Origin: Cyclobacteriaceae bacterium
Lineage (GTDB): Bacteria > Bacteroidota > Bacteroidia > Cytophagales > Cyclobacteriaceae
Reading direction: 5' to 3'
NCBI GenBank assembly: GCA_025363495.1
Contig: JANYDR010000358.1
Location: forward strand, 1 to 8,487
Length of the DNA stretch: 8,487 nt
The translations under genes were made by a program, and so were the position numbers. The notes beneath the pieces are model-generated. The model ran no database searches. It saw only the letters and a program-made list of their open reading frames with translations, and was not told the DNA's origin. This document shows, one piece after another, positions 1-7,007 of this stretch; positions within the stretch are counted from its first letter, which is position 1, and each line of letters begins with the position of its first letter.

Positions 1-1
1 T

Positions 2-772
2 ACAAGAGCCAATGGTCAATCCAGAATTGAATCAGACACACTGCAAATTGCTTTCAACAAAACGTCCAGCGTGGTATTTCCGGCAGTTATCAAATCAGTA
101 GATAAGGGAAGTCGTGATATCCTTGCGCAAAAAGCTAAGGGGGTCGGGAATGTACTGCAATTAAAAGCTGGACGAGAGAAATTTCCTGAAACCAATCTTA
201 CTGTTATCACCGCTGACGGAATCCTGCATCATTTCACTGTGAATTATTCCGAACAACCAACCAGTCTCACGATTGACATATCAACTCTGAGTTCACCAGC
301 GAAAGCTTCGATGATCTTCCAAACCGAACTAACAGAAACGGATATGGAAAACTACTCTTCAGGGATCGTCCAGGCCAAGCGAAGGATTCGATTTGTCAAC
401 GAGGGCAGAGACAAGATAAACTTATCGCTGCGTGGTATCTACATTAAAGGTGATGTGATGTTTTTTCAGTTCAAGGCTGCCAACCACTCGAATATTGACT
501 ACGATGTAGAGCTTTTCAAATTCTATGTCCGGGATAAGGCAAGGATAAAAAGGACTGCATCTCAAGAGGTCGAAGTGAAGCCGATTTATGTCTATGGTAA
601 TGACAGGCGGATAATAGGTAAGACATCAACTGACCTTGTTTACGTGCTCCCAAAATTTACCATTCCTGAATCGAAATACCTGGATGTGGAAATGTTTGAG
701 CAGAACGGAGGAAGGAACATTGAAATGAATATCAAGAACAAGACCATCGTTAATGCCCGGTTACTTCCTTGA
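2..772 (+). CDS. traN: Conjugative transposon protein TraN (DUF4138), 5'-truncated by window edge
   Basis: This is the C-terminal 256 residues of a TraN-family protein, a component of the Bacteroidota-type conjugative type IV secretion apparatus that is usually placed in the VirB9-like position of the envelope-spanning channel. The frame is open without a stop from base 2, and the residues before the GTG at 71 (ending FNKTSS) continue naturally into VFPAVIKSVDKGSRDILAQK. The true start and signal peptide therefore lie left of the window and the GTG is not the start. Recognisable blocks are the FP.xIKSVDKGSRD.LAQKAKGV.N.LQLKA segment just after the edge and ETNLTVITADG further on, both characteristic of TraN. 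The stop at 770-772 is followed two bases later by the ATG of the next gene, so the two are probably co-transcribed and translationally coupled. Family assignment is from recalled motifs; a search was not run. Confidence 0.9.
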   Translation, partial: TRANGQSRIESDTLQIAFNKTSSVVFPAVIKSVDKGSRDILAQKAKGVGNVLQLKAGREKFPETNLTVITADGILHHFTVNYSEQPTSLTIDISTLSSPAKASMIFQTELTETDMENYSSGIVQAKRRIRFVNEGRDKINLSLRGIYIKGDVMFFQFKAANHSNIDYDVELFKFYVRDKARIKRTASQEVEVKPIYVYGNDRRIIGKTSTDLVYVLPKFTIPESKYLDVEMFEQNGGRNIEMNIKNKTIVNARLLP

Positions 773-774
773 CG

Positions 775-1626
775 ATGGAGTCAGATTTGGATCCATATTA
801 TAAACTATTAAACAAAACTTTTATGAATGCTAAGAATCTCGAATTTTTGAAAGACGGTCTCAAGTACATGGGCTTTGGAGATAAGCTTAATGCTGACCTT
901 GAGGCAAGGATCAATGAACAGCCTGCTGAGTTCAAACTCACTTTGCAGGGTGAATTCAAAAGAGACGGAGTCACCGATAAAGTGGATTACCGGCTGGATT
1001 TTAAGAAGTCGGATCAGACTGACATGTACTTCTTCAATCGCTATCATGCCACCCTGAAGAATGAAGACCAAGCACAGGAGAAGGCACAGACGTTTTACGT
1101 GACCAAGAATTCCGGGATCACTGCCAAGGAAGCGTACAACCTTCTAAGTGGTCGCTCGGTGAACAAGGACCTTACCAACAAGGAAGGACAGCCTTTCAAT
1201 GCCTGGCTGCAACTTGACTTCAAGGAAAAAGACAAGAATGAAAATTTCAAAGTAAAGCAATACCATCAAGGCTATGGCTACGAGCTGGAGGCCGTATTAA
1301 ACAAGTATCCCATCAAGGAATTGTCCAACGATGAGGAAAAAGTCAAGTTGATGAAGTCCCTGGAGAAAGGCAACCAGCACCCGGTGACATTCCTGAAGGA
1401 CGGCAAGGAGGAAAAAATGCACATCGAGGCCAATCCGCAGTTCAAGTCCCTGAATCTCTATGATGGGAAAATGCAGAAGGTCTTCCAGGGGATTGAGAAG
1501 AAGGAAGTCAAGCAGGAGCCTGAGAAGTCAAAGGAGAAGAAGGAAACGCAGAAGCAGGATGTTGATGAGGAGGGTGAGGGGAAGAAGGAGAAGAAGTCGA
1601 GGAAGGGAAAGGGAGTCGGCGTCTAG
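775..1626 (+). CDS. Conserved mobile-element-associated protein with charged Lys/Glu-rich tail
   Basis: A 283-residue soluble protein with no signal peptide or membrane segment. I chose ATG 775, two bases after the traN stop, over the TTG at 769 that would overlap traN. The body (about 1-240) resembles uncharacterised proteins from Bacteroidota conjugative elements. Notable blocks are DMYFFNRYHATL at 83-94, GITAKEAYNLLSGR at 114-127 and the TNKEGQPFNAWLQLDF stretch after it. A segment at about 193-235 (a KGN...VTF..DGKEEKMHIEANPQFKSLNLYDG pattern) recalls the repeat unit of DUF3945-type proteins, an uncertain similarity. Residues from about 242 to the end are low complexity, alternating Lys and Glu, and probably disordered. 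Biochemical role is unknown. Position at the end of the tra operon, directly before a terminator, suggests a function linked to transfer or element maintenance. In CTnDOT-like elements TraO follows TraN, and this protein does not look like TraO. Confidence 0.75.
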   Translation: MESDLDPYYKLLNKTFMNAKNLEFLKDGLKYMGFGDKLNADLEARINEQPAEFKLTLQGEFKRDGVTDKVDYRLDFKKSDQTDMYFFNRYHATLKNEDQAQEKAQTFYVTKNSGITAKEAYNLLSGRSVNKDLTNKEGQPFNAWLQLDFKEKDKNENFKVKQYHQGYGYELEAVLNKYPIKELSNDEEKVKLMKSLEKGNQHPVTFLKDGKEEKMHIEANPQFKSLNLYDGKMQKVFQGIEKKEVKQEPEKSKEKKETQKQDVDEEGEGKKEKKSRKGKGVGV

Positions 1627-1646
1627 GAATGCCCTGCAGAATTTTG

Positions 1647-1680
1647 AAGACCTGCCTGAGTAAGGCAGGTCTTTTTTCTT
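1647..1680 (+). terminator. Intrinsic terminator ending the tra-side operon
   Basis: A perfect 10-bp stem (AAGACCTGCC at 1647-1656 pairing with GGCAGGTCTT at 1664-1673) with a 7-base loop TGAGTAA is followed by a T-rich run from 1672 (TTTTTTCTT). It starts 20 bases after the stop of the 283-residue protein gene. It should end the transfer operon transcript and separate it from the SIR2 gene, which then needs its own promoter in 1681-1741. Confidence 0.92.
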
Positions 1681-1741
1681 GTATGGGATCATCAGAGGCC
1701 CTTAACAAGGTTTTCTATTAAGGTTTCAAAACTTACCTTAG

Positions 1742-2923
1742 ATGGAATTTCTCGTAGAAGTAACCCTTCAATTCATGGATAAGATTTCTTTCCTTCTGGG
1801 AGCAGGCTTTTCCAGACCAGCCGGCTATCCTACTGCATGGGATTTAAAGGAGAAAATTACGAAACTCAGAGAAACTGACTTCTATGTTGATCAGAGTGGC
1901 TCTGTTGTTCTCGAATTCAACCAAGTTGATCCATGTGATTACACATCTTATTGTAGCTACAAACTATTGCTCCTAGACCTCATTGATAGCTATGCGAAAC
2001 TAGTGCAATTTGACTACGAAAGGTTCTTTGATTTTTTGCGGAATCAAAAGAAATCCAGATACGGAATTCTGCCTTTAGCTTTCAGATTTCATTATAAAAA
2101 GAAGCATCATATTGATTATGACTATGGGACAACTATGATGCACCTTCTAAATATTTTCAATCAAATCATCACTCAACTAATTGTTGACTCCGACGGTAAC
2201 AATGCTTACGGGGATGAAGTACTAAAGAAGCCAAACGCCGATCACTACACTCAATTTCTTAATCTTTTGGAGGAACTGGGAAAGGAAAACATCATCCACC
2301 TTCACACGCTTAATCATGATCTGCTGATTAATAAACTTCTAAATTCAGAATGGATAAATGGCGAATGGACGGACGGTTTTATTCTCAATGAGTCTCCGTT
2401 CTATGGCAACGACGGAAGTAAGGATATTCAATTGGAGCAGTTTTCCAACCTATATGATGCAAAGTATAATTTGTACAAACTTCATGGAGGGCTAGACTTT
2501 ATTCCATACCGAAAAAAGAATGGCACCTTAGACAACTACATAAAAATTAAACCTACAATTCATATTACAAGTCTCTACAAGAAGTCGACAGATGCGGAGG
2601 ATGAACCAAACGACATAACACACTACCATACTGATTTTCTAACAGGCTCAAACTCAAAAATTATTAGATACAAAGACCCAATATATTTTGAAAATGTATT
2701 CAAGAGATTTGAAAGTAATCTGAAAGCGTCAAAAGTGTTAATTATTATTGGATATGGGTGCAACGATTCTGAGATCAACAAGATACTGATTTCATGGAGT
2801 CAACGGAGCAAGATATACATCGTAAGCCCGAGACCTAATAAAAATGTCAAGAGGCTGGCCTCGAAACTAAAGGCCATTATCATTGACAAGAAAACGGAAG
2901 AATTGTCCTTGACTGATTTTTGA
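1742..2923 (+). CDS. SIR2-family protein, putative NADase, candidate anti-phage defence
   Basis: A 393-residue protein with the motif set of the SIR2-like family. These are GAGFS at residues 20-24 (NAD-binding Rossmann start), TLNHD at 189-193 (equivalent to the TxNYD motif; Asn191 a likely catalytic residue), KLHGG with His248 (general-base candidate), and IIGYGCND around 337-342 (C-terminal Rossmann GYGxxD motif). Many bacterial SIR2 proteins of this kind cleave NAD+ in abortive-infection defence; that this one does so is inference. No helicase, Argonaute, TIR or SLOG partner is visible, and the region between the motifs (about 50-180) is not a domain I recognise. ATG 1775 (residue 12) is an alternative start that would place the GAG motif a few residues from the N-terminus, as is usual in the family; neither start has a clear ribosome binding site. 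The gene is AT-rich: the 60-base lines at 2101 and 2521 are about 30% GC, against about 50% at 361 and 6541, which suggests separate acquisition. Confidence 0.85.
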   Translation: MEFLVEVTLQFMDKISFLLGAGFSRPAGYPTAWDLKEKITKLRETDFYVDQSGSVVLEFNQVDPCDYTSYCSYKLLLLDLIDSYAKLVQFDYERFFDFLRNQKKSRYGILPLAFRFHYKKKHHIDYDYGTTMMHLLNIFNQIITQLIVDSDGNNAYGDEVLKKPNADHYTQFLNLLEELGKENIIHLHTLNHDLLINKLLNSEWINGEWTDGFILNESPFYGNDGSKDIQLEQFSNLYDAKYNLYKLHGGLDFIPYRKKNGTLDNYIKIKPTIHITSLYKKSTDAEDEPNDITHYHTDFLTGSNSKIIRYKDPIYFENVFKRFESNLKASKVLIIIGYGCNDSEINKILISWSQRSKIYIVSPRPNKNVKRLASKLKAIIIDKKTEELSLTDF

Positions 2924-3290
2924 GTAGCTGAGAGCCTGCCCGTTGCTAAACGGAATTGTCAGCCCTGAATCTCGTTATTATCTCTTTGAAAAGCCCCCCT
3001 GCTGCCAGGAGCGTTAATGAGTTTGCAAGTGGAAACCGACTTGCAGCGATCACCAGATTGTTGCTGTTTGAATACTGAGATGAGGGGTCCTGACAATTAT
3101 ATGTCAGATATACGGGCCAGCAGCCGGAATTTGTTATGAAAATAGCTTCTGCCAACAAATGAAGATTTCGACTCATGCAACAAATCAGCTTTAGCCATAG
3201 AGTTTGGGCCTGTTTTAGTCAAATCGCGCGCAATTTCGGTGTTCCTTGAACTTAACTTAAGTATTTCCGTTCTTTGTACTACTTAATATT
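2924..3290. other. Intergenic region without a convincing gene; short dyad motifs
   Basis: About 367 bases separate the SIR2 gene from the metal operon. Every plus-strand frame is broken. The only longer open frame is on the minus strand (3176 down to 2946, 76 codons). Its product has no motif or signal I recognise and no ribosome binding site, so I do not call it as a gene. Dyads visible are CCGTT-GCTA-AACGG at 2940-2953, CTGACA-N6-TGTCAG at 3090-3107, and a distant inverted pair AATTGTCAG (2954-2962) with CTGACAATT (3090-3098). None has a T-run, so none looks like a terminator for the SIR2 gene. The stretch could be a remnant of a mobile-element boundary or an untranslated regulatory region. 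Confidence 0.6.
3246..3276 (+). promoter_or_regulatory. Weak candidate promoter with palindromic operator-like site
   Basis: Upstream of the metal operon, TTG (3246-3248) and GTTCTTTG (3269-3276) have the rough spacing of Bacteroidota -33 and -7 elements (consensus TTTG and TAnnTTTG), but the -7 element matches only in TTTG. The spacer contains a perfect 13-base palindrome ACTTAACTTAAGT (3250-3262), a layout that would suit repressor control. Transcription would start only a few bases before the GTG at 3291. It is suggestive, not established. Confidence 0.22.
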
Positions 3291-3674
3291 GTGCGAAAGC
3301 TCACTTCCATATTAGCAACCATTGTAATTCTTGTTACCTCTACAGGGACAACCGTTGCTTTCCATTACTGTGGTAAGTCCCTTCAGGATGTCGCGGTATT
3401 CGGAAAGGCAAAACCGTGTTGTGCAGGTATGGAAATGCCAGTTGGATGCTGCCACGATGAGAAAGTGGAAATCAAATCAGATGATTTCAATGCAGCGCAT
3501 CAAATTGCCAATATCGGTTTTGTTCCTTACTTGATTTGTGAAATTTCTTTTCCGGTCCTCGACTTCTCATTTCATTTCCAGAATTCACAGTCCAATTTTT
3601 TAACTCACCTCGATACAAGCCATCCACCAAATGGGCCTGGCATCGTTATTCTCGTTCAGTCTTTCCTGATCTGA
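3291..3674 (+). CDS. HYC_CC_PP family small Cys-rich exported protein
   Basis: A 127-residue protein matching the Bacteroidota HYC_CC_PP family, named for its motifs. The sequence shows HYC at 25-27 directly after an N-terminal hydrophobic segment (about 5-23, export signal or anchor), CC at 43-44, a second CC followed by His at 53-55, and SHPPNGPG with PP at 112-113. Met47 and Met49 sit between the Cys pairs. The Cys/His/Met pattern and the position directly ahead of the CusA-type pump suggest a periplasmic copper or silver binding role, but no biochemical function is established that I know of. The start is GTG at 3291, because an in-frame TAA at 3258-3260 closes the frame upstream and no ATG lies between. 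A 107-base gap separates it from the pump gene. Confidence 0.8.
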   Translation: MRKLTSILATIVILVTSTGTTVAFHYCGKSLQDVAVFGKAKPCCAGMEMPVGCCHDEKVEIKSDDFNAAHQIANIGFVPYLICEISFPVLDFSFHFQNSQSNFLTHLDTSHPPNGPGIVILVQSFLI

Positions 3675-3697
3675 TTTCTTAGCTGTCAAAGTCTCAG

Positions 3698-3718
3698 TCG
3701 GTCAATTCCTTGACCCGA
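3698..3718. promoter_or_regulatory. Imperfect palindrome between the Cys-rich gene and cusA
   Basis: TCGGTCAA (3698-3705) and TTGACCCGA (3710-3718) form an 8-bp stem with one bulged C around a TTCC loop. The downstream sequence is only weakly T-rich (CTTTTGTT), so it is a poor terminator. It could be an attenuating hairpin that sets the ratio of the small protein to the pump, or an operator-like dyad. No direct evidence decides. Confidence 0.3.
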
Positions 3719-3781
3719 ATGACGCTTTTGTTCTGTCTATGAGCATTTAATGTGCTCAGAAATTACAATGACTTTTCAGCT

Positions 3782-5068
3782 ATGATTCAAAACTTAATTT
3801 CTTTATCACTTCGTAATAAATTCTTCGTGCTGGTAATTGCAGCCGGATTATTTGGGTGGGGTATCTATTCCGTTCAGATCAATAAAATCGACGCTATTCC
3901 AGACCTCTCGGAAAACCAGGTGATCGTCTTCACGGAGTGGATGGGACGAAGTCCCCAGATCATGGAAGACCAGATCACTTACCCGTTGATCACCAATCTG
4001 CAGGGACTTCCAAAAGTGAAGTATGTTCGGGGGGCTTCCATGTTTGGAATGAGTTTCATCTATGTCATTTTTAACGATGATGTAGATATTTATTGGGCCC
4101 GACAACGTGTATTGGAAAGATTGAGTTCTGCAACAGGTTCGCTCCCTTCTGGTGTTACTCCTACCCTTGGTCCTGATGGGACCGGCGTGGGCCACATCCT
4201 TTGGTATACCCTTGATGCACCTGAAATGGACCTTGGAGAACAACGCGCCATCCAGGATTGGTATGTGAAATTTGCTTTGCAAAATGTTCCGGGCGTAAGT
4301 GAGGTGGCATCGTTCGGAGGATTTGAAAAACAGTATCAAGTTACGGTCGATCCAAACAAACTGACCTACTATGGTTTGTCTGTACCGGAAGTAATTCAAT
4401 CCATCCGCAACAACAACAATGAAGCAGGCGGACGCAAATTCGAACTCAGTGACATTGGTTATATCATCAAAACCACCGGCTATCTCAATTCGATCGAAGA
4501 CATTGAAAGAATATCTGTAAAGACAGAGAATGCCACGCCAGTACGCATCAAAGATATTGCCACCGTCCAGATGACAGGAGAAACGCGCTTAGGCATTTTC
4601 GATTTGAATGGTGAAGGTGAAGTTGTCGGTGGCATTATTGTGATGCGCTATGGAGAGAATGCTGATGAGGTGATCCATCATGTAAAGAAGAAAATGGATG
4701 AAGTGGCTAAAGGTTTTCCGCAGGGTATGAAATTCAATATTGTCTACGACCGGAGTGGCCTGATCGAGGAATCCATTTCTTCCATTAAGGAAACACTTAT
4801 TGAAGAGATGATTGTAGTTTCCCTGGTAGTGATCCTGTTTTTATTTCACTGGCGGAGTGCTATTAGTATTATCATTCAGATACCGATCACAATTGCAACG
4901 AGCTTTATCCTTTTAAATGCCTTTAACATTTCATCAAACATAATGTCCCTTACAGGGATTGCTTTGGCAATCGGAGTGATCGTAGATAATGGCATAATCA
5001 TGGCTGAAAATTCTTATCGGAATCTGGCCATCCGGCAGGAGGAACTGAACAAACAAATAAATCCGTAA
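3782..5068 (+). CDS. cusA: CusA-type heavy-metal RND permease, N-terminal part of a split gene
   Basis: The first 428 residues of an HME-RND inner-membrane pump. I chose ATG 3782 because MIQNLISLSLRNKFFVL aligns with the start of CusA (MIEWIIRRSVANRFLVL); the GTG at 3752 would add ten residues. Segments are TM1 at about 14-32, then the first half of the porter domain (IDAIPDLSENQV, GPDGTGVG), TM2 at about 343-359, TM3 at 363-384 and TM4 at 391-413. TM4 carries AIGVIVDNGIIMAEN, where Asp402 corresponds to CusA proton-relay Asp405 and the pattern fits the Cu/Ag (HME4) type better than the Zn/Co/Cd type. The frame ends at TAA 5066-5068, inside the cytoplasmic loop after TM4, where full-length relatives continue. 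An AAAT tandem repeat at 5055-5062 precedes the stop, and dropping one copy would fuse this frame to the next ORF. A complete pump needs both parts, so this is either a pseudogene fragment or half of a two-piece protein. Confidence 0.88.
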   Translation: MIQNLISLSLRNKFFVLVIAAGLFGWGIYSVQINKIDAIPDLSENQVIVFTEWMGRSPQIMEDQITYPLITNLQGLPKVKYVRGASMFGMSFIYVIFNDDVDIYWARQRVLERLSSATGSLPSGVTPTLGPDGTGVGHILWYTLDAPEMDLGEQRAIQDWYVKFALQNVPGVSEVASFGGFEKQYQVTVDPNKLTYYGLSVPEVIQSIRNNNNEAGGRKFELSDIGYIIKTTGYLNSIEDIERISVKTENATPVRIKDIATVQMTGETRLGIFDLNGEGEVVGGIIVMRYGENADEVIHHVKKKMDEVAKGFPQGMKFNIVYDRSGLIEESISSIKETLIEEMIVVSLVVILFLFHWRSAISIIIQIPITIATSFILLNAFNISSNIMSLTGIALAIGVIVDNGIIMAENSYRNLAIRQEELNKQINP

Positions 5069-5072
5069 GACA

Positions 5073-7007
5073 ATGCTCAAACGAATTTTCAATAAGAAGA
5101 AGGACTACGTTGAAATTCCCGCTGAAGAGCGGGAAGCCATCATCGAAAAATCCAGCAAGCAGGTCTCCCGCGGAGTGTTCTATTCGACCATTATCATTAT
5201 CACGTCTTTCCTGCCGGTTTTTATGCTCACTGGACAAGAGGGTAAACTATTTCACCCATTGGCATACACCAAAACATTTATCCTGATCGTAGATGCTTTT
5301 TTGGTAATCACGCTTGCGCCAGTGATGATTTCGCTCTTCATGCGAGGGAAATTCAAAAATGAAAAGGCCAATCCACTTACACGCGGCCTGGAGAGTATTT
5401 ACGAGCCCATTATCAGGGTTTGCATGAAATGGCGGAAGACCACGATAGGCATTAATCTGCTGGCTTTGGCGGTCAGTATTCCATTAATGATCAGTCTGGG
5501 AAGTGAATTCATGCCGCCATTGGACGAACAGTCTATTTTATTTATGCCCGTAACCTTACCTGATGTTTCTAATTCGGAAATCAAACGGATACTTCAGGTT
5601 CAGGATAAGATCATAAAGTCTGTTCCTGAAGTTGAAAAAGTATTGGGCAAAGCAGGAAGGGCGAGTACACCAACCGACAATTCACCAATCAGCATGATCG
5701 AAACAATTATCATGCTCAAACCAAAGTCTGAATGGCGTGAAGGCATTACAAAGAAGGACATAGTGAATGAACTGGATTCAAAACTTCAAATCCCTGGCGT
5801 GGTCAACGGATGGACGCAACCTATCATTAACCGGATCAACATGCTGGCCACTGGTATCCGCACAGATGTTGGTGTGAAAATTCATGGCCAAAATCTGGAT
5901 ACGATCTATGCCGTATCAGAGCAAGTTAAAAAACTGATGGAGGGCATTCCAGGAGTGAAAGACTTGTATGTCGAGCCAATCACAGGAGGGAAATATTTGG
6001 TGATAGACATTGACCGTGAGAAAATCGGTCGATATAACTTAAGCATTCAGGATGTGAACATGATCGTGGAAACTGCTATCGGAGGAACACCTTTGGCGAA
6101 TACCATCGAGGGTCGTCAGCGTTTTTCTATCAATGTCAGGTTACCTCAAGACTATCGGAACAGCATTGACCGCATCAAAAGGATTCCAATCAAGACATCA
6201 TCCTTTGGTACTATCCCATTATCAGCGGTTGCCGAAGTAAGGTTTGAAAACGGACCGCCCATGATCTCTTCGGATAATGCAATGCTTCGCGGCGCTGTAC
6301 TCTTCAATGTCCGTGACCGTGATTTGGGCAGCACGGTGAGTGAGGCCACAGAGAAAGTCAATACTGAATTGACGGGCTTGCCAAATGGCTATTACATTGA
6401 ATGGAGCGGCCAATATGAAAATCTTATCCGAGGCAAGCGCACGTTGGCAATCATTGCCCCTGTTGTGTTCGTCATCATTTTCCTTTCACTCTACCTGGCT
6501 TTCCAGTCGATCCGGGAGGCATTCCTGAGTCTTATCACCATTCCATTTGCGCTCATCGGCGGCGCATACATCATCTACTTCTATGGCGTTCACCTGTCTG
6601 TGGCCGTGGCGGTAGGCTTCATTGCATTGTTTGGTATCGCTGTGGAGACCGGCGTAGTCATGGTCATTTATTTGAATGATGCCATGCAGCAGCTGATTGC
6701 GCAAAAAGGAAATTCCAAGGAGACCATCACTAGCGATGATCTACGTGAATATGTAATAGCAGGAGCCGCCAAACGGCTTCGTCCCAAACTGATGACCGTG
6801 TGCGTGGCTTTGTTTGGACTAGTGCCTGTATTGTGGTCAACCGGAGTAGGTAGTGACGTGATGCAACCAATTGTCCTGCCGATGATCGGAGGAGTACTTA
6901 CTTCATCCACTCATATACTCCTTGTCACTCCGTTGATCTTCCTGATGACCAAAGAATATGAACTGAAAAAATTCGGAAAACTTGAAATCCATGATGTCAA
7001 ACATTAG
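5073..7007 (+). CDS. cusA: CusA-type heavy-metal RND permease, C-terminal part of a split gene
   Basis: The remaining 644 residues of the pump, in the +1 frame relative to the upstream part, with an ATG four bases after its stop and no clear Shine-Dalgarno, so expression would rely on coupling or frameshifting. The first 30 residues are the rest of the cytoplasmic loop. Then come TM5 (about 35-53), TM6 (68-90), TM7 (117-138), the second porter domain, TM8 (458-477), TM9 (483-503), TM10 (506-534), TM11 (573-593) and TM12 (601-628). Met158, Met208 and Met257 lie 50 and 49 residues apart, identical to CusA Met573, Met623 and Met672, the Cu(I)/Ag(I) ligands. Glu525 in TM10 and Lys572 in RPKLMT correspond to proton-relay Glu939 and Lys984. 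No internal damage is visible. The 3' end overlaps the TolC-family gene by 17 bases. Confidence 0.9.
   Translation: MLKRIFNKKKDYVEIPAEEREAIIEKSSKQVSRGVFYSTIIIITSFLPVFMLTGQEGKLFHPLAYTKTFILIVDAFLVITLAPVMISLFMRGKFKNEKANPLTRGLESIYEPIIRVCMKWRKTTIGINLLALAVSIPLMISLGSEFMPPLDEQSILFMPVTLPDVSNSEIKRILQVQDKIIKSVPEVEKVLGKAGRASTPTDNSPISMIETIIMLKPKSEWREGITKKDIVNELDSKLQIPGVVNGWTQPIINRINMLATGIRTDVGVKIHGQNLDTIYAVSEQVKKLMEGIPGVKDLYVEPITGGKYLVIDIDREKIGRYNLSIQDVNMIVETAIGGTPLANTIEGRQRFSINVRLPQDYRNSIDRIKRIPIKTSSFGTIPLSAVAEVRFENGPPMISSDNAMLRGAVLFNVRDRDLGSTVSEATEKVNTELTGLPNGYYIEWSGQYENLIRGKRTLAIIAPVVFVIIFLSLYLAFQSIREAFLSLITIPFALIGGAYIIYFYGVHLSVAVAVGFIALFGIAVETGVVMVIYLNDAMQQLIAQKGNSKETITSDDLREYVIAGAAKRLRPKLMTVCVALFGLVPVLWSTGVGSDVMQPIVLPMIGGVLTSSTHILLVTPLIFLMTKEYELKKFGKLEIHDVKH

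Noticed and set aside
1460..1663. 67-codon plus-strand frame rich in Arg and Ser
   Set aside because: It is the frame-shifted reading of the Lys/Glu-rich tail of the upstream gene, where biased codons produce an artefactual open frame. It also runs into the terminator.
2940..2953. Hairpin CCGTT-GCTA-AACGG as a terminator for the SIR2 gene
   Set aside because: Only five base pairs and no T-run follows.
2946..3176. 76-codon minus-strand ORF in the intergenic gap
   Set aside because: No motif, signal peptide or ribosome binding site supports it. I keep it only as a note in the intergenic entry.
3848..4399. 183-codon minus-strand open frame opposite the first pump part
   Set aside because: It lies wholly antisense to a clearly recognisable RND domain, and its product has no family features.
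5058..5072. Programmed +1 ribosomal frameshift at the pump split
   Set aside because: CCG before the TAA would slip poorly onto CGT and there is no visible stimulatory Shine-Dalgarno-like element. A 4-base duplication explains the frame change more simply.
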